From assembly GCF_029168945.1 (NCBI RefSeq), contig NC_083602.1, positions 32,041,323 through 32,105,322 of the forward strand: a stretch of 64,000 nucleotides of DNA, read 5' to 3'. Source of the DNA: Cannabis sativa. Taxonomy: Eukaryota > Streptophyta > Magnoliopsida > Rosales > Cannabaceae. This document shows, in pieces, positions 9,572 to 21,169 of this stretch (position 1 is the first letter of the stretch; the number at the start of each line of letters is the position of its first letter). The translations under genes and the position numbers were made by a program. The notes under the pieces are model-generated. The model worked only from the letters and a program-made list of their open reading frames with translations. It made no database searches and was not told the DNA's origin.

Positions 9572-12500
9572 ATGGGAGCTGGGCGCGAGCTCCAAATCTC
9601 GTTGGATGGATTAAGGCAAAAGAATCTTATGCAGCTAAAGAAGCTCAACACTGCTCTTTTTCCCGTTCGCTACAACGACAAGTACTACGTCGATGCTCTC
9701 TCTTCCGGCGAATTCACCAAGCTAGGTTCGATTCCATTTCATTCCCATCGACCTTTTCGTTTCATATATATAATCTCTGATCTGATCTGGTGTTTTTCAT
9801 TTGGCCTTTGTGTATGTTGTTGCTCTTTACTGCTTTACTATCTGACTTTTTGATTCTAATGCTCATTTGTTCGTTGTTGTTATGGATGATTTTTGTTGAA
9901 ATATTGACTAGTTTTTACAAAATCTAGTGTTCTTTTGCTTTATGTTATAATGTTTGGTTGAGTGTTGTTTTATTCATTCAGGGAAGATTAGGTGGCTTGA
10001 GATTCTTCTTACCACAACCATAGATGGAAATATCTGATTATATGATAGGGATGTGAATTTATGACAATAACTAAGTTTGGGTAACACGTTTAATAATCAA
10101 GTCGAGTAGTACTGTTCATGTTTCACTTTTTGACATGTTTAATCGTGTTATTGTGTTGTGTTGTATAAACCTACTAAAAATGCAAATAATCGTGTGGTGT
10201 TCGTGTTTGAGATTTCAACATGTTTAGTAATTGTATCGTGTTTGTTGTTTAGATTTCAATATGTGGAATAATTGTGTTGATAACTACAATGATAACATGA
10301 ATTGTCAGTCTTTGCAAATAAGCTTTGTTTAATTTTCATATTCTAATTGAGTTTCGGGTAGTTTTTTCTTTTTAAAACTAGGATCCCCGACTAACCATAC
10401 AATATTTTGGGAACCAGGAAAGTTCGAGTACTCGAACTTCAGACCTTGTGGGAGAAAACCACGTGCCTAACCATTTCATTTTCAGCTACCTCTCTTGGGT
10501 AGTTAGTAGTTCTAATGTAAAGGCAAACCACATGCCTTACCATTTGAGCTTCCCTCTTGAGTAATCGAGTTCCGGGTAGTTAGTAGTTTGTAATGTAAAT
10601 TTGAAAATCAGTTTGGTAATTGGTAGTATATACAACTGCTATGTTTCTCTTCTTTCGGTATATGTCAAAATCTTATCCATGCTTGCTGTGAACATTCTGA
10701 AAGAGAGATTGGTATACTTAGTTTGAGTTTTATTTTAGTCGTATTCAGCATTCAAAAATTGGTATTTATAACAATGTACCAACCAAACTTACTAACATTT
10801 TGAATAATCTTCCTCTGTTTTTGTGAGCTTTCCATACTCTTGCCCAAATTTATTTTTATTCTTATAAGCCTACCATATCATATCAAGACATTGCTTCATC
10901 AAAATAATAGTGTTATGTTTGTGTTTGAGATTTTAACACGATGAAATAATTGTTTGTATCGATACGAACACAACACAATAGCATGAATTATCAGCCTTTG
11001 CTAATAAGTTTTGTTGTTTAACTTTCATATTCTAATTAGGTCCCGCGTAGTTAGTAGTGTAAATCTTATCCATGCTTGCTGTTGAATATTCTGAATAATG
11101 CTCAGTATTGGGGTTTTTTCTTTAATGTACAACAAAAATTAATATATTACAAAAAATGTGCAAAAAAAACTTAATTATAAAAACTCATACATTTTAATAA
11201 TATATTTACTAATATTTAGATCATTCAATATATATAATATTTACTAAACTTACTATATACATATGTATACATAATATTCTTTTAATGTAGATTATGGATT
11301 AAGGAGCATTAATGTGTAATCATTATAACATGTGACTTTAAATCTTATAATTTATGATTATTCATTTGATACTTATAATAGTTACTAATATATGTATAGT
11401 ATAAGTATATGATGAAAAAAATAAAATTTAAGAAGAAAATTAATTGTAGTAATTTAATTAAAAGAATAAAATTATATAAATTTATTATACTAATAAAATA
11501 TTTTATTTATAATAATATCATTATTAATGTTTAAATTATTATAATTTATAATTATAAATATAATAATGTACTATGTTTATTATAGTAATGTTTTTAATTT
11601 TTTTAATAATAATATAACATGTTTATTTGAAAAAAAAATATATATTTTTACACAAGAAACATGCTAAATATTTTTTTTTATTATAATATAAATGTTTATG
11701 ATTTATTTTAGTGTGATTTATTATAATATATTTATTTTATGAAAAATAAATAAACATGCTTAATAATAAAATTAAATAAATAATAAACGGTTTAATATAA
11801 TAAATATACTATTTTTTTGTATAGTATAAATGTTTATTATCCATTTTACTTTAATTTATTATAAAGATAGGTTTATTTTAGCAAAATATTTAATAAAAAT
11901 AATAAACAATAATGTATTAATAATTTATATCTATGTTTATTTAAAATTAAGTAGAAAAAAAAAACGTATATTTTTACTAGTTATAAATATATTTTATATT
12001 TATAATTAATCTATATTTTTTACCAATATATATCTTTATTATTTGATAAATTACATGTTTATTAAAAAATGAGTCAATTATTAGCCATCAAAATAGTTAC
12101 AAAAATTTAATTATGGTAATTTGATTCATTAATACATCTAATATAATTAAATTAACAATTTGTATGATTTTATATAAATATGTTTTCAAATGTGTACATT
12201 TTTATAATTGATTTTTTTTTGCACACTTTTTATAACTAATTAAAATGATGTATACATTTATATAAAATGCCTTTGTATACTAATTTGAGTTTATTTTAGT
12301 GATTTGTATACTTACATTTTGAATAATCTTCCTCTGCTTGTGTGAGCTTTCCGTACTCTTATACAAATTTATTTTCAATTTGGTTGAGCTGTATTCTTAC
12401 AAAAAAAATATAATCTTACTTCGATTTTCGCTTAGTCATAATTCTTTACAAATCAAACAAAACCCCATTTCCAATTCAAACAACGTGTTGTTTCCCCTCA

Positions 12501-12892
12501 CCTCACAGTTACATTCCTTGCTCTTATTTTCAGCATATTACAGCGACATATGTGCCGGTTCTATCGCCTGCCGGCTCGAGATTGAGAAGAAAGAGAGCGG
12601 TGGTGCTCCTGCCGCTGCCGTTTACATAATGACTTTAGGTGTTTTAGCACCCTATCGAGGAATAGGAATCGGTTCAAAACTCCTAAACCATGTTCTTGAT
12701 CTCAGCTCAAACCAAAACATTTCTAAAGTTTATTTACATGTGCAGACAAATAACGAAGACGCCATAAATTTCTACAAGAAATTCGGGTTCGAAATCACTG
12801 AAACTATTCACAACTACTATACCAACATCACACCACCAGATTGCTATGTTCTTACCAAACATATCGGTACCCAAACTCAACCCAAGAACTAA
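9572..12892 (+). CDS. NAA50: N-alpha-acetyltransferase 50 (GNAT family), two exons
   Basis: Exon 1 is 9572-9725 and exon 2 is 12534-12892, joined by a GT-AG intron (CTAG/gttcg ... ttttcag/CATATT) that completes an Ala codon; the product is 170 aa. The start MGAGRELQISLDGLR and the block FPVRYNDKYYVDAL match plant NAA50, whose Arabidopsis form is about 164 aa. The GNAT acetyl-CoA loop is RGIGIGSKLL (residues 93-102), with the strand-forming LHVQTNNEDAINFYKKFGFE at 119-138. Tyr82 (in YIMTLG) and His120 (in YLHVQ) correspond to the catalytic Tyr/His pair known from human NAA50. The family acetylates N-terminal Met followed by hydrophobic residues and works with the NatA complex in the cytosol. 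A small Gly/Ala/Pro insertion (residues 73-80) lengthens one loop. The ORF is intact with all family motifs, so it is probably functional. Confidence 0.96.
10190..11115. repeat. Direct duplication inside NAA50 intron 1
   Basis: The block at about 10240-10870 is repeated, diverged, at about 10915-11110 and then 12265-12375. Shared segments include tttcatattctaatt, gtagttagtagt, cttatccatgcttgctgt and ttttgaataatcttcctctg followed by gtgagctttcc. The second copy is split by the AT-rich element at 11127-12260. Separately, 10430-10560 contains two near copies of a cacgtgcc/cacatgcc-taaccatt phrase. Confidence 0.72.
11127..12260. mobile_element. AT-rich element with ~60-bp terminal inverted repeats in NAA50 intron
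   Basis: The left end (aaaaaatgtgcaaaaaaaac, from about 11151) is the inverted counterpart of the right end (tttttttgcacactttttat, about 12215-12234). The similarity extends ~50-60 bp on each side. The interior is over 85% A+T by eye, without ORFs. It sits within one copy of the duplicated intron block, consistent with a nonautonomous insertion. Superfamily undetermined. Confidence 0.55.
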
Positions 12893-12973
12893 TTTTAAGT
12901 CCCTTTTTTTTGTTGTTTGGGCAATTTTTATCTGATGGTGTCATTTCTTTTATACAAACATTTTGAGGGTAAG

Positions 12974-13029
<56 letters not shown>

Positions 13030-13110
13030 TAAGAAGTTAATTTTTGACTGACTTTTTATTGATCAAATTAGACTTGTTTATTGGGACAAGATTATTATGT
13101 TGTTCTGTAT
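12893..13110 (+). other. NAA50 3' flank with (ATT)n microsatellite
   Basis: Likely 3' UTR. A run of about 17 uninterrupted TTA/ATT units occupies 12976-13026. AATAAA-type signals are not distinct. Confidence 0.6.
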
Positions 13111-13114
13111 TCAT

Positions 13115-16100
13115 TTGGATTAAGCATTGGTCGGTTTAGTCGGTTTTTTTTCTCATAAAAATCCAACTGTCGGTTTTTCGGTCTGGATTGGTTCAATCCA
13201 AAACCGACCGACCAATTTAATAACCGTCCTAAAACTGACCAAACTAAACTGCGGTTCGGTCGGTTCAAACTGCCAAAACTGACTTTTTTTTTTTTTGCTG
13301 TAAAATATAGTCCAATTTATTCCATAAATCCATTATTCTTAAATCTAAAGCTACAACCATATAGACACTTTCTTTAAAAAAAATGCTACAACCATACAAA
13401 TTATTTGTTCAAAAACCAATTGTAAACACATGGTTCTACATATTATAAGTGCAACCATATAAATTAAAATATGGAGTTAAAAGTCTAAAATCTAAAACAT
13501 AAATCAAATATAAGTCCACTTCAAATACATTATTCCACAACTAAACATATGAAATACATTAAAACAATAGATAGAAAATAGAGTCAAATCCAACCAGCAA
13601 AGCAACCATGGTCTATGATCACCACCTACACTTACAAAAAATAAGAATACACAATTAAAGAAATAATTTATGAAAGTACTATTGAGAGAAATAAAGCTTT
13701 AAAGTAAAAAAATTAACTTTTCATTAATTACCTTGAAATTTTATTTGATTTTCTCTGTCCCACTTCCACTTCCGGAAGCATTGTCAAGATTCTTATTAAT
13801 AGTAATACATGATCCATCACCTGATAAAAATTTCATTAACATAAAATCTAACATATACTCTCCTCTTCAGCTTCTCCTTTTCTGGATCTAGGTAGAAAAC
13901 GGGCTAATTTCAATTAACAATTAATATATAATGGTTGAACAATATGTTACCTGTAATAACTTGTTCACATATCTCTAAACCTTCAATTTCGTCCATGTAT
14001 TAACGAAGTACAATAGGTTCCTCATACTCACAAGTATACCAGTTCTTAGAACAAATCAAAGCTTCCACCATCCTTGGAGATAAAGAACTCCTAAATGCAT
14101 CTAGGATTCTTCCACCTGTAGAAAAAGCTGATTCAGATGCTACTGTAGACATCTGAACAGCCAAGACTTCTTCTGCCATACGAGCAACAATTGGATATTT
14201 TAATCCATTTTGTTTCCACCATTGGAGAATATCAAATGTAGGATCAAGCTTCTCACAACGATCATTCAAGTAGTATTCGAGATCATCTTCTTCAACGTCA
14301 TCACTAAGTTGTAGCTGCCCAAGAAGAAATGATTCTGTAGTTGCGACAATAATACGCTGAGACTGAGATTGAGATGGTGGAGCTTGTGATTGTTGAGCTT
14401 CGGATGGCTGAGTTGTTTGCTGTTGCTTATAAAACCCATACAACTGTGCCAATGTATTGGTGACCATCTTTACATTTTGTCAGACTTACTTGGATTGTAC
14501 ACAAATCTAAAATCTCGATTCACAACCTCTAATTTATACCTCGGATCAAGGATATTGGCAATAAATGTCAACATATTCAACTTTTCTATCCTTCTCCAAT
14601 ATTTGTCGTATTTTCGCTTCATACTAATTGCCATAGTTCCTAATAAAGTATCAGGATTATAAGCCATAGTAGTCAAATCAGCCTGAACTTTCAAAATATC
14701 CGGAAGGAATAGATTGGATGTGACATATAATGATCCACTGAATCGATTAGTAAGATCATAGAATCTTTTCAAAAAGTTGACAAATATTCCTCTTTTTCCC
14801 AATCTAGATTACTTGGCGGACCAGTCATTTTTTCTTCATCAGAGTACCTTGTGTAATTCGCATCTCCTTCTAAATTGTCAAAAGCCTTCTTGAATTTTAT
14901 AGCCGCTTCTAACATCATGTAGGTGGAGTTCCATCTAGTAACTACGTCCAAGCATAACAAGGCTTTCGATTCAATGTTTGCATCTGTACAACTTTCTTTA
15001 AACCTTTTCAGTCTAGCTGGAGATGACCTCACATATCTCACCGTATTTCGAATACTTGAAATTGCTTCATTTAACTCTTTCAAACCATCACTTACTATGA
15101 GATTCAAGATATGAGCCGAACACCTCATATGAAACATTTCACCATTTAGTGGAACTGTATTATCCTTTTCCAACAAGTGCCCCTTCAATTTTCTTAGTGC
15201 AACATCATTTGAAGAAGTATTGTCAACTGTCACTGCAAATACGTTAGAGATACCCCACTCATTAAGACAATTTATCAACTCTTTCCCCACAAGCTCCCCT
15301 TTATGGCTAGGAACCTGGATAAAGTTGATAATCCTTTTACGCATTTTCCAATTATCATCAACCCAATGTGCAGTCAAGCACAAATAAGAAATATTTTGGA
15401 TTGATGTCCAACAATCGGTTGTCAATGATACTCTATGTTGTGCCAAAACTTCCTTCAATTCTTTCTTTCGATCCAAAAACAATTGATAAATATCCCTCGC
15501 CACAGTGAACCTTGATGGGAACTGGAAATCGTCAAAAAAAAGTCTGATAAGCTTTTGAAATCCTTTTCCATCGACATGCCGAAAAGGTAGCTCATCCATG
15601 ATGATATATTCAGCTATTCCTTTCCGAACAAGGTTTTGATTAAATCTTAATGGCAACCCACTTGAAGCAACTTCTTCATCATTGCAAGTTGTTGTTCTCT
15701 TTTTAGTAAATCTATCTATAGTAGATTGTTGTCTTTTATTTTGCTCGACCCAATCGCTAAAAGGACTTTTTTTTTATATTTTCTCTCCACATGTGCCCAT
15801 AATGTGCTAGTCCCATTCAACTTTGTATTTACTGCATAATCGGTACCACAATAATTGCAAGCAGCCCTCGGCTTCTTAGGATCACAGTTTGGCAACATAG
15901 CATTATTTATTTATGTTTACTATTTTGGTTTTGGACGAAAGAGTGGGAAAATGTACAATTTATTTTTCATTTAATGAGAAAAAGAGTGGACTGGTCAATG
16001 AGTTTTGTTTTTTGTTATATTATGTGTACTGAGTGTATTATATGTTATAACTGTGCAGTGTGCATTATAAATTAAATATGAAAGTTATATATATATATGT

Positions 16101-16287
16101 ATAAGATAGTCGGTCAGTTTCGGTTTGAATGGTCGGTTCAGTACCCAAAAAAAGACCGACCGTTTAATAGCGATTTTAACCGTCGTCAGTTTTTTCGGTT
16201 TTCGGTTTTTTCAGTTTCGGTTTCAGTGGTGTTTGGTAGGTCGGCTTGATCGGTTTTTCGGTTTTCTGGATTTTATGCTCAGCCTTA
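13115..16287 (-). mobile_element. Decayed autonomous hAT transposon
   Basis: A minus-strand transposase remnant (13741-15898) is flanked on both sides by dense subterminal motifs of the cggtttttcgg/ggtcggtt type (13128-13290 and 16108-16270), typical of hAT elements. The right edge near 16287 abuts a gypsy pol fragment; the left edge lies in the NAA50 3' flank. Because the flanks differ in nature and I found no 8-bp duplication, one boundary has probably been rearranged. Confidence 0.72.
13741..15898 (-). pseudogene. hAT transposase (zf-BED, RICESLEEPER-like), broken
   Basis: In minus-strand order: a BED zinc finger (15716-15898; CNYCG, then GTSTLWAHVERK) with a frameshift at the A/T run 15768-15776; the RNase H-like core (14769-15656) with TTDCWTS, VTVDNTSSND, CSAHILNLIV and TRWNSTYMML; the region 14470-14802 in another frame; and the hAT C-terminal dimerisation domain (14000-14467; ASESAFSTGGRILDAFRSSL). 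A stop at 14000 is followed in frame by YMDEIEGLEICEQVITG up to a plausible donor at 13951. A last exon at 13741-13820 encodes a short Gly/Ser-rich tail ending at TAA. At least two frameshifts and one stop make it non-functional. Confidence 0.88.
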
Positions 16288-17072
16288 CATATACGAAGTG
16301 GCCCATCTTTATTCTTCACAAACAACGCGAGAGCACCCCAGGGTGATATACTTAATTGGGTAAACCTAAGTCATGCATCCCCTCCAAATGTACCTTTAGC
16401 TCTTTAAGTTCTGCTGGAGCTATTCTATACGGTGCCTTGGAAACTGGTTTCGCTCCTGAAGTAAAATTAATTACAAAGTTTATTTTCTGCTGTGGTGGTA
16501 AACCAGTCAACTCTTTAGGAAAAACAATCTTTAACTCTTTTACTACTTCGATATCCTTAGACCCAATTATACTTGGGGCCAGTTTGGCACGACTTTTGGA
16601 AAAGCTAAAAGCTGTGACAAAAAAATTTTTGGTAAGCAGTTAAAAAACAGCTTATTGGAGAATTTATGGAAAAGCTACAGCTAAAAGTTAAAACTAGTAC
16701 AATCCAACTTTTGAAAAAAAAATTGTTTTGATTAAAAGACTATAATAAATTATTTTTTACTAAAAATTTATTTAATTATTTATTATATAAGGAAAAAAAT
16801 ATTTAAAATAAATAATATTTAAATTTCTAATTTTTTATTTTATTTTAAAAAATATTTTATATTTATATTTTTATTATTAACAAACAATATTAAGTTTCTT
16901 ATAAACTACAATTGTTTTTACAATTGATAAAAATATAATTTAAGAATATTAAAAATTATTTTTATATATAAATTTATACTATAGAAAAAATAATTAAAAA
17001 TATATAGAAAATAAAAATTTTATATAACATATTTTACACATATATTTGTGATTTTAATAAAATAGATTAAAA

Positions 17073-17118
<46 letters not shown>

Positions 17119-17335
17119 GAATATTAACAACTCACAGCACTTTAAAATTTATAATTTACTAAATACCTAGCTCGGCTTTTTTTTACAGTTCTGCTACAGC
17201 TGTTTTTTCCTACAGTACAGCTACAATTGCTTTTTCCCACAGCACAACTATACCAAACTGGCCCTTGGTCTGCTAGTGTCTATCACTACTGTTAGGAATC
17301 CTATGCGTCCACCTTGCAATTGGTCTCTAGCCTTC
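16288..17335 (-). pseudogene. Ty3/gypsy pol (start of RT) fragment, D1
   Basis: Minus-strand coding, interrupted by the MITE at 16576-17264. Upstream piece 17265-17335: VVIDTSRPS. Downstream piece 16288-16575: VFPKELTGLPPQQKINFVI, then KAPYRIAPAELKELKVHL, then SPWGALALFVKNKDGPLRI. These match the protease-RT linker and first RT motif of plant gypsy elements (the SKAPYRMAP...SPWGAPVLFV pattern). The rest of RT is missing where the hAT begins. Frame disruptions and missing domains mark it as a relic. Confidence 0.85.
16576..17264. mobile_element. MITE in gypsy pol, D1 (PIF/Harbinger-like ends)
   Basis: Terminal inverted repeats GGGCCAGTTTGGCA / ACCAAACTGGCCC; the 3-bp duplication TTG flanks it (16573-16575, 17265-17267). 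Removing it restores the pol reading frame across the site, which supports these exact boundaries. The interior is AT-rich with a (TTA)n tract at 17069-17114 and inner inverted motifs (agctaaaagctgtgac ... tacagctgtttttt). A 3-bp duplication and GGGCC-type ends suggest PIF/Harbinger, though TTG is not the usual TWA. Confidence 0.78.
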
Positions 17336-17640
17336 AAAAATGATGAAATTGGAATACAAGAACCCTAAACTAATCCCACAAAAATAAATGATTCCTCACC
17401 TCAGGCCGCCAAGTTTTTTCTCTAAAGACTGGCTAGATATGTACAATCATCATTAAAGACAAGCTCAACACACAATTTTGAAAGCTTTTATAAGCTTTAG
17501 TAGTTTAAATAAGACAACATGATTAGAAATATATGATAGGAAGAATGCTATTAATAATTATTTGAATGAGTTTCCATGTTATGTGGTATTTCTTATATGA
17601 TTATGATCACCATCTGACCGACTTGACTTATGAAATTGTA
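17336..17640. other. Gypsy-derived spacer, D1
   Basis: Collinear with 41816-42117 in D2. No convincing reading frame on either strand. The target site ATTGT used by an LTR in D2 is intact here (at about 17636). Confidence 0.6.
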
Positions 17641-18164
17641 GGCTCCTCCTATGGAATGGATACTCAACTAAATAATAGAAGTCAGGGTGACATGGTTGAG
17701 GTTGGAGGTGGTTGAGGCCATGGCAGCAGTAGTGCCAATCTACAATAGGCTTCGCCAAATTGGGAATAGGGGTTTGCAAAAATGCAAGCCAAACTTCAGA
17801 GGCATGAAGAGAAGTTGCAGTGCCTCAAGCAGCAAGCTCCTCCTACTGTACCACCTCAGCAGGTGCCACTAGTTTTCATTCCAGTGTTACCAGTTGGGCA
17901 CCCTGCACTGGTAACTAAATGGAACCACTGTACGAAAGCTTCTAAAGCAAGGACCTTAAGTTTTTTGGGAGGTCCAGATGTGATGAAAGCTAGACAGTGT
18001 CTGGCTACAATGAATCGAATTTTGAACTTTATGGGGGTTACTGGAAATGACCAAGTAACTTGCACAACATTTCAGTTCTAGGAGGATGCCCTAGTATTGT
18101 GGGAGATGTTATCTCCTAAACGTAATGGGGCAACTATGTGTTAGGATGACTTTCAGGATCTTTT
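17641..18164 (+). pseudogene. Ty3/gypsy gag fragment, D1
   Basis: The plus-strand frame has a Gln-rich helix (QAKLQRHEEKLQCLKQQAPP), then the gag core: LSFLGGPDVMKARQCLATMN, RILNFMGVTGNDQVTCTTFQF, a stop, and DFQDLF after a further stop. This follows the plant gypsy gag pattern (FxGxxDPxxAxxWLxxMExIFxxM...KVxxAxFxLxxDAxxWW). Two in-frame stops make it dead. Coding resumes as KAKYYK after the solo LTR at 19931. It is oriented opposite to the neighbouring pol fragment, so the two are not one intact element. Confidence 0.78.
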
Positions 18165-19930
18165 TGTTGGGAATTATTTTATGAGGATCTATATTTACTA
18201 CCATGTATGTTGATTAACATATAAGCATTATCTAAAACAATGGAATTTAAACACATATAAAGTTAAGAAACCTTACATTGATTGCAGCGGAATAATATTT
18301 CTCATTCTGCTCAGATCTCTAACCCTTGTTCCTTTTTGTCGCAGAATATTATCAAGATTTGAGCCCCATTATCCTTCAAGTGTTGGATTCTTCATAGGCT
18401 TACACACTATGATTGAGTACTTGACTTGCTATGGGTAGGCATGTACTCTTTCACTATAAGGCTCGAAATTATGAAGAAAAAAAGGAGAGAATCAAATTCT
18501 ATAGAAAGAGGTTCTCAAGTCTCTAGTTGTTTGACAAAGAATGAAAACTAGAATGACAGGTTGGATTCTCCTAGGGTTAGATTTAAATTATATAACATTA
18601 AAAAATTGATAAAAATTGGCTTAAATTTCCCTTAAGTGGCCGGCCATAAGATGGGCCCAACTAAATTAGAATTTTGCCATTTTATTCAACAATTTATCTT
18701 TTCCTTTACAAATACCATATTTTCCAATTTCTCAATCCTTTAAATGTCAAAATTATTTATTTAATAATTAAAATTAATTATCAAATAAAATTTTCATTTA
18801 ACTTATTTATTAATTAGACTTAATAAAGTCTCTCAATTAACAAATAAACCCTAAAACTTTTTTTCTTCACAATTAAGCCCTTGCTTAGTGAAAAGTTATA
18901 AATAAGACATAGTCTAATTTTAGAATTATAATTGATTAATTGAAACCAATTAACTGAGTCTTACAAGCAATATTATCTCAACTAGTGTGGGGATAATGGG
19001 CCTATATAACCAAGCTTCCAATAAGTAGATCTAGAATTTACCAAGTAAATTTCCTAATTTATTAGTTCCTTCTTGTGCCACAATAGATTTGAAATTGCAC
19101 TCTTAATTTTATAGAACGCTCTATATGTTCCACGATATAGATACGCTATGAATTATCTATCGTTCTAATCCCAATGTATTTCATCCTTAAAACACTTAGC
19201 TTCCTATAAATAATATTTCAATAAACTAATATAATTACTGAAATAAGAGCTTTTTCATTTATCTCTATTAAGTCAAGCTCGAAGGAAATTATCATTTCAC
19301 TTCTATGTCTAGATAGAAGCTATAGATTTCGTATCTATGACTAGTGCTCCCACTCAATTGTACTATCATGTTCCTAAGATGTATGAGATGTATGTGTTAC
19401 CCGAACCAATTTGTGGGCTTTAACTAACAACTCAAAGAACATAAATAACACTCTTGACATCGAACCTAACCATATCAGGATTAAGTTCTTTTGATCTAAG
19501 ATCAACCAGTGATATTGACCTAGAAAGATACAATGGTAAGATTATAATATCTTTATCAAGATTAATATCGGTCTCAATCCAATGTATACTCCATACATTC
19601 GATACTACCATACTTTGCTAATGTCCTAGAAAGAACATAACTCTTATCCAAGGTGTAAGTAAACTTTATCGCTAACTATCACATCAGTGTAAATCCAGTG
19701 CACTGATGAATCACGGGACACACTCGTTTGAAGCATATAATCACAATTACCTTCCACTGTGTTAATATCACAGTAATTGTGAATAACTATATGTTCTGGA
19801 TTTAACAGAAATTGTATATTAAACCATAAACATGAAAATGACATGTTAACTTAAAAGACTTCTAATCTTCTATTGATAACAAATAAGATTGTATTGAAAT
19901 GTGTTTTATTTAGGGCATAAAATCCCAACA
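18165..19930 (-). mobile_element. Solo LTR-T (older subfamily), D1
   Basis: Starts TGTTGGGAATTATTTT and ends AAATCCCAACA. The 5-bp direct repeat CTTTT flanks it (18160-18164, 19931-19935), with no internal sequence, so it is a solo LTR. The same insertion with the same duplication is at 44430-46282, so it predates the D1/D2 duplication. It lacks two short segments present in the D2 copy. Confidence 0.92.
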
Positions 19931-19935
19931 CTTTT

Positions 19936-21169
19936 CAAAGCCAAGTACTACAAGGGTTGAACAAGTGTTGGACAAGGGTTGAACAAGCTCATAAGGCCAT
20001 CATAAAGTTCTTGCAAGAGTCAAAAGAGAACAAAAAACTGGCCACTACCTTGGGATCGAAGCCATGTGCTGGAAAAGGTCCCAAGGCACCATTGTGTGCC
20101 AACTAGGGTCCCTGACCCATGCAAGAACCAGCCAAGGTTCTAGGTTAAACCCTAGAATCGGCCAGCCTCTCTAGAATGGCACCATGTGTCGGCAAGGTCA
20201 GAATGACCCATGCAAGAACTGGCCAGGGTTCTAAGTTAAAACCTAGAACTGGCCTTCCTCCCTAGAATGGCACCATGTGTCAGCCAGGTCATAAACAAGA
20301 CCTATAGGACGATTAGGGTGTCCTATGGATTGAAAAATATATTTTTTTGTTCAAAGACTCAAACGTGTTCTTCATGACTCAAGGAGTCAAGAATCAAAAC
20401 AAAGTTCAAAATCAAATATCTTTTTATCAAGAAATCATACATTATGTATCTTAAAGCTATCATGCGGATCATAATGCAAAACAGATTACAATCTAACGTG
20501 AGAATCAAAAATGTAAAAAACTTGAAAAATCTTGAACACAATAATGGCAAATTGAAGAAAATAAGTAGAGAATGGGATTTGAAAGCTCATCCACTAATGA
20601 AGTCCATTGAGGATGCCTATGGGAAGCTTTGATAGTCAAAATAGAGAGAAAATCCCAAGATTTGGAGTTTCTGGGGCGTCGGGCTTCTAAGGAAAATGGA
20701 GAGCTTCCTTTTTATTTTTTCTCAAGAGACTTTGAAGAAGATAGAGAGAGAATAATAACGTGAACAAATGAACCTTATATAGGTTCTGGCATGCCCTCTC
20801 TTCAAACATGTAGTAGACAGTTACACATCCCACAAAATAGCATTGTAGAAGAGCAATAGTTCCCTAGTGGGAACATGAACAACAAAAAAGAATTCCTATA
20901 ATTGAAGTTGTCATATGAAGAGCCCAAGTATCCATAAGCTGCCCAGTTAAGACTTCAACAGTCAGAATTGAAGTTGGAAAGTCCCTATCTGTACAAACGT
21001 CCGCATAGGGACTTGGGGGAAAATTTTATCCCAATTTTTGTCCACATAACGTGGCATGTCCACATAGGCAAGATTGATGCTACGTGGAGTACAACCTGTT
21101 AGTACGAGGACTAAGTCATCATGCACAACTTACTAGTTGACGAAAAGTCCAAATCTTCAAGCAGGATAA
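19936..21169 (+). other. Gypsy-derived noncoding sequence with tandem repeat, D1
   Basis: Mostly noncoding and collinear with 46288-47528. 20112-20295 has two imperfect ~92-bp units, each running from gacccatgcaagaac to a caccatgtgtc phrase. The sequence probably belongs to an untranslated region or the LTR of the gypsy element. Confidence 0.6.

Larger units (their letters stand above)
16288..21169. repeat. D1: first copy of tandem-duplicated gypsy-derived unit
   Basis: Collinear with 40889-47528 (D2). Order: gypsy pol fragment (minus), PIF-like MITE, spacer, gypsy gag fragment (plus) interrupted by a solo LTR, and a region with a ~92-bp tandem repeat. The unit is cut at 21169 by a copia LTR. 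Its right end reappears at 40750-40888 beyond the copia stack, where it meets the start of D2. 16288-16420 extends further into pol than D2 does. Confidence 0.85.

Noticed and set aside
9358..9780. 140-codon ORF overlapping the NAA50 start
   Set aside because: Out of frame with the well-supported NAA50 exon 1 and running through a MITE end and the UTR.
12976..13026. (ATT)n as a regulatory element of NAA50
   Set aside because: An ordinary microsatellite in AT-rich 3' flank; nothing points to a role.
16356..16643. Plus-strand ORF of 95 codons (and its D2 twin at 40858-41115)
   Set aside because: It is the antisense shadow of the gypsy pol fragment, whose minus-strand reading gives recognisable motifs, and it runs into a MITE.
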